From the NCBI GenBank assembly GCA_025454075.1, contig JALOPD010000023.1:1-23573 (forward strand): 23,573 nt of DNA, given 5' to 3'. The number at the start of each line of letters is the position of its first letter. Position 1 is the stretch's first letter. This stretch comes from Desulfobacterales bacterium (GTDB lineage: Bacteria; Desulfobacterota; Desulfobacteria; Desulfobacterales; UBA2174_A). The notes below the pieces were generated by a model, which saw only the letters and a list, made by a program, of their open reading frames with translations, had not been told where the DNA came from and ran no database searches. This document shows positions 22,007 to 23,573 of this stretch, one piece after another. The translations under genes and the position numbers were made by a program.

Positions 22007-22381
22007 TCAAATTGAACCAGCCAAGCCATTTGGGTCGAAGATCATCGGTGTTTCTTTCTGCCTATCCCAAAGACAGATACCGGATTGATCACCATGGTTC
22101 GACACGACAAATAGACCCGGGTCGTTCTCTCCAACCCCGCTGAGCCACTGAAGTCCTTTTTCGACATCTTGGCGTCTGGCGCTTGTTGCCCTTGTCGCCG
22201 GTGGAACGGGTTCGTTCACACAGCCATCGGCGATGCAGATCCAGCACTCGTATCCTGTCGAATCTAAAAGCTCGGCCCACCGTGTGGTTGCATTCGAAAG
22301 GCAAATCCAAAGAGCGCTCCTAAAAGAGCCATATTTTTTCTTGACACCGAACAGCGGAATATTGTAATCAAATAATAGATG
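22007..22381 (-). pseudogene. Start-less open frame, possible gene remnant of unknown family
   Basis: On the minus strand, 124 codons are open between a TAA at 22384-22382 and the TGA at 22009-22007, but without an ATG; a GTG at 22219 would leave only 70 residues. The translation looks protein-like rather than random (LLDSTGYECWICIADGC, DVEKGLQWLSGVGEND, GLFVVSNHGDQSGICLWDRQ), but I do not recognise it. Shifting frame by one base near 22375 would join it to an ATG at 22415-22413 that adds about 15 codons. Its upstream end overlaps the perR promoter region. I read it as a broken gene; a short GTG-started gene or a sequencing frameshift are alternatives. The flanking stretches 21922-22006 and 22382-22427 hold nothing else clear. 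Confidence 0.35.
22341..22368 (+). promoter_or_regulatory. Candidate promoter of perR
   Basis: TTGACA (22341-22346) and TGTAAT (22363-22368, five of six matches to TATAAT) are 16 bases apart in an AT-rich stretch about 60 bases before the perR ATG. A degenerate AT-rich inverted pattern overlaps the -10 and could be a self-binding PerR site, but I could not match it convincingly to the consensus. Confidence 0.5.
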
Positions 22382-22427
22382 TTATCCAAAAATATAAATT
22401 ATCCTTCGTTTCCATATCCTAAAACAA

Positions 22428-22877
22428 ATGAAAAAGCGATCCGATCCGGCTCCAGCCAAGAAGCGTTTAGACCAGATGCTGTCAAAGCTTAAGGGTCATG
22501 ATTTCAGGATCACACCTCAGCGGCTGGCCGTGTTGAAGGTGTTGGCCGCCAGCGACGGGCATCCCAGTGTTGAGCGGATCTATGACACTGTTAGAGCTCA
22601 GTTTCCTACCACCAGCATCGCTACCATCTACAAGACGGTAGCCCTGCTGAAGCAGGAAAATGAAGTCATCGAGATCAGCTTCCCGGATGGGAGCAATCGG
22701 TACGACGGCAACAAACCGTACCCGCATCCCCATTTGATCTGCACGCGGTGCAAAAAAATCATCGACCCGGATTTGAGCAGCCTGGAAGAGCTGGCGAAGG
22801 AGGTTACCGCAGAGACCGGTTTCCAAATAACCACTCACCGGCTTGATTTTTTTGGCCTTTGCCGCGAGTGCCAATAG
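22428..22877 (+). CDS. perR: Fur-family peroxide-responsive regulator, PerR type
   Basis: A 149-residue Fur-family repressor. The winged helix covers about 27-90 (FRITPQRLAVLKVL, then TTSIATIYKTVALLK as recognition helix). A structural zinc site is formed by Cys105/Cys108 (CTRC) and Cys145/Cys148 (CREC). Regulatory metal ligands align with those of Bacillus PerR: His45, Asp93, His100, His102 and Asp113. The aspartate at position 93, where Fur proteins have glutamate, is the hallmark of peroxide-sensing PerR. With iron bound, peroxide oxidises the ligand histidines and releases DNA. The katG gene downstream on the same strand fits regulation of peroxide defence. No clear Shine-Dalgarno sequence precedes the ATG. 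Confidence 0.9.
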   Translation: MKKRSDPAPAKKRLDQMLSKLKGHDFRITPQRLAVLKVLAASDGHPSVERIYDTVRAQFPTTSIATIYKTVALLKQENEVIEISFPDGSNRYDGNKPYPHPHLICTRCKKIIDPDLSSLEELAKEVTAETGFQITTHRLDFFGLCRECQ

Positions 22878-22908
22878 CCGGAACAAAACTTTTTTTTGCC
22901 CCACAAAC

Positions 22909-22921
22909 GATAGCAACTATC
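22909..22921 (+). promoter_or_regulatory. Inverted repeat after perR, possible PerR/Fur-type half-site pair
   Basis: GATAGCAACTATC is a perfect 5-3-5 inverted repeat, 31 bases after the perR stop and 160 bases before katG. GATA-type half sites occur in Fur-family operators, but the match to a full Fur or PerR box is partial. Confidence 0.3.
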
Positions 22922-23011
22922 AATAAATAATTGGAATCTGATAACCCGTTGTCTCCAGGCCGCCATCCTTCCCGGCGAATGGCGACGGGGCCAGACGAAT
23001 TCCGATATTAA

Positions 23012-23573
<562 letters not shown>

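Noticed and set aside
22089..22310. ATG-started minus-strand frame of 73 codons
   Set aside because: Overlaps the longer, more protein-like start-less frame in another register; composition is basic and low in hydrophobic residues.
22363..22380. PerR box over the perR -10
   Set aside because: Left half resembles TTATAAT but the right half does not match; too weak to call.

Overview
The window is GC-rich, gene-dense bacterial DNA. The gene content (MoxR/CoxE-type pair, YgeW/YgeY/PLP-lyase cluster, PerR next to KatG, many exported proteins, G/C-run intergenic repeats) suggests a Gram-negative anaerobe of the Desulfobacterota/deltaproteobacterial type. That placement is inference: there is no rRNA or other marker gene. 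Both ends cut genes, a MoxR ATPase on the left and katG on the right.

Layout. 1-1963 (+): 3' part of a MoxR-like AAA+ ATPase followed by its VWA (CoxE-like) partner. 2104-2959 (-): two small lipoproteins in one operon. 3099-4256 (-): a stand-alone DUF4143-type ATPase with its own AT-rich promoter. 4294-9031 (-): a co-directional catabolic block, read in transcription order as PLP-dependent lyase, YgeY-type M20 hydrolase, YgeW-type carbamoyltransferase, PhzF-type isomerase. 9164-16312 (-): a complete dipeptide/oligopeptide-type ABC importer (binding protein, two permeases, two ATPases), followed by a second fold-type II PLP enzyme that resembles threonine synthase with an N-terminal zinc ribbon. 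16592-21110 (+): three exported carbohydrate/peptidoglycan enzymes, namely a polysaccharide deacetylase, a putative DUF4015-type glycoside hydrolase, and a fusion of a serine-hydrolase amidase domain to a NamZ/DUF1343 exo-muramidase domain. 21152-21921 (+): a ribbon-helix-helix/PIN toxin-antitoxin pair with a two-palindrome operator over its promoter. 22007-22381 (-): a start-less coding remnant. 22428 to the end (+): a PerR-type peroxide regulator and katG.

How the genes may work together. The minus-strand block from 16312 down to 4294 reads like a nutrient-acquisition and breakdown unit. A periplasmic binding protein and Dpp-type importer bring in a small nitrogenous compound; a metallo-hydrolase, a carbamoyltransferase, two PLP enzymes and a PhzF-fold isomerase process it. 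YgeW and YgeY homologues belong to the anaerobic purine/urate and diaminopropionate gene set of enterobacteria and clostridia. Here they come without hydantoinase, molybdenum hydroxylase or carbamate kinase in view, and with a dedicated importer, so the substrate may differ. The plus-strand group at 16.6-21.1 kb looks like an envelope turnover or scavenging set. Its last gene combines in one chain two activities that Bacillus subtilis encodes as separate proteins (AmiE and NamZ).

Non-coding structure includes two inverted copies of a ~52-bp C-run/G-run palindromic repeat (9.1 and 18.7 kb), a ~117-bp terminal-inverted-repeat element between the binding protein and permease genes, tandem hairpins between the lyase and ygeY, and an 18-bp palindrome before katG. 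I found no tRNA, rRNA, CRISPR array or transposase gene.
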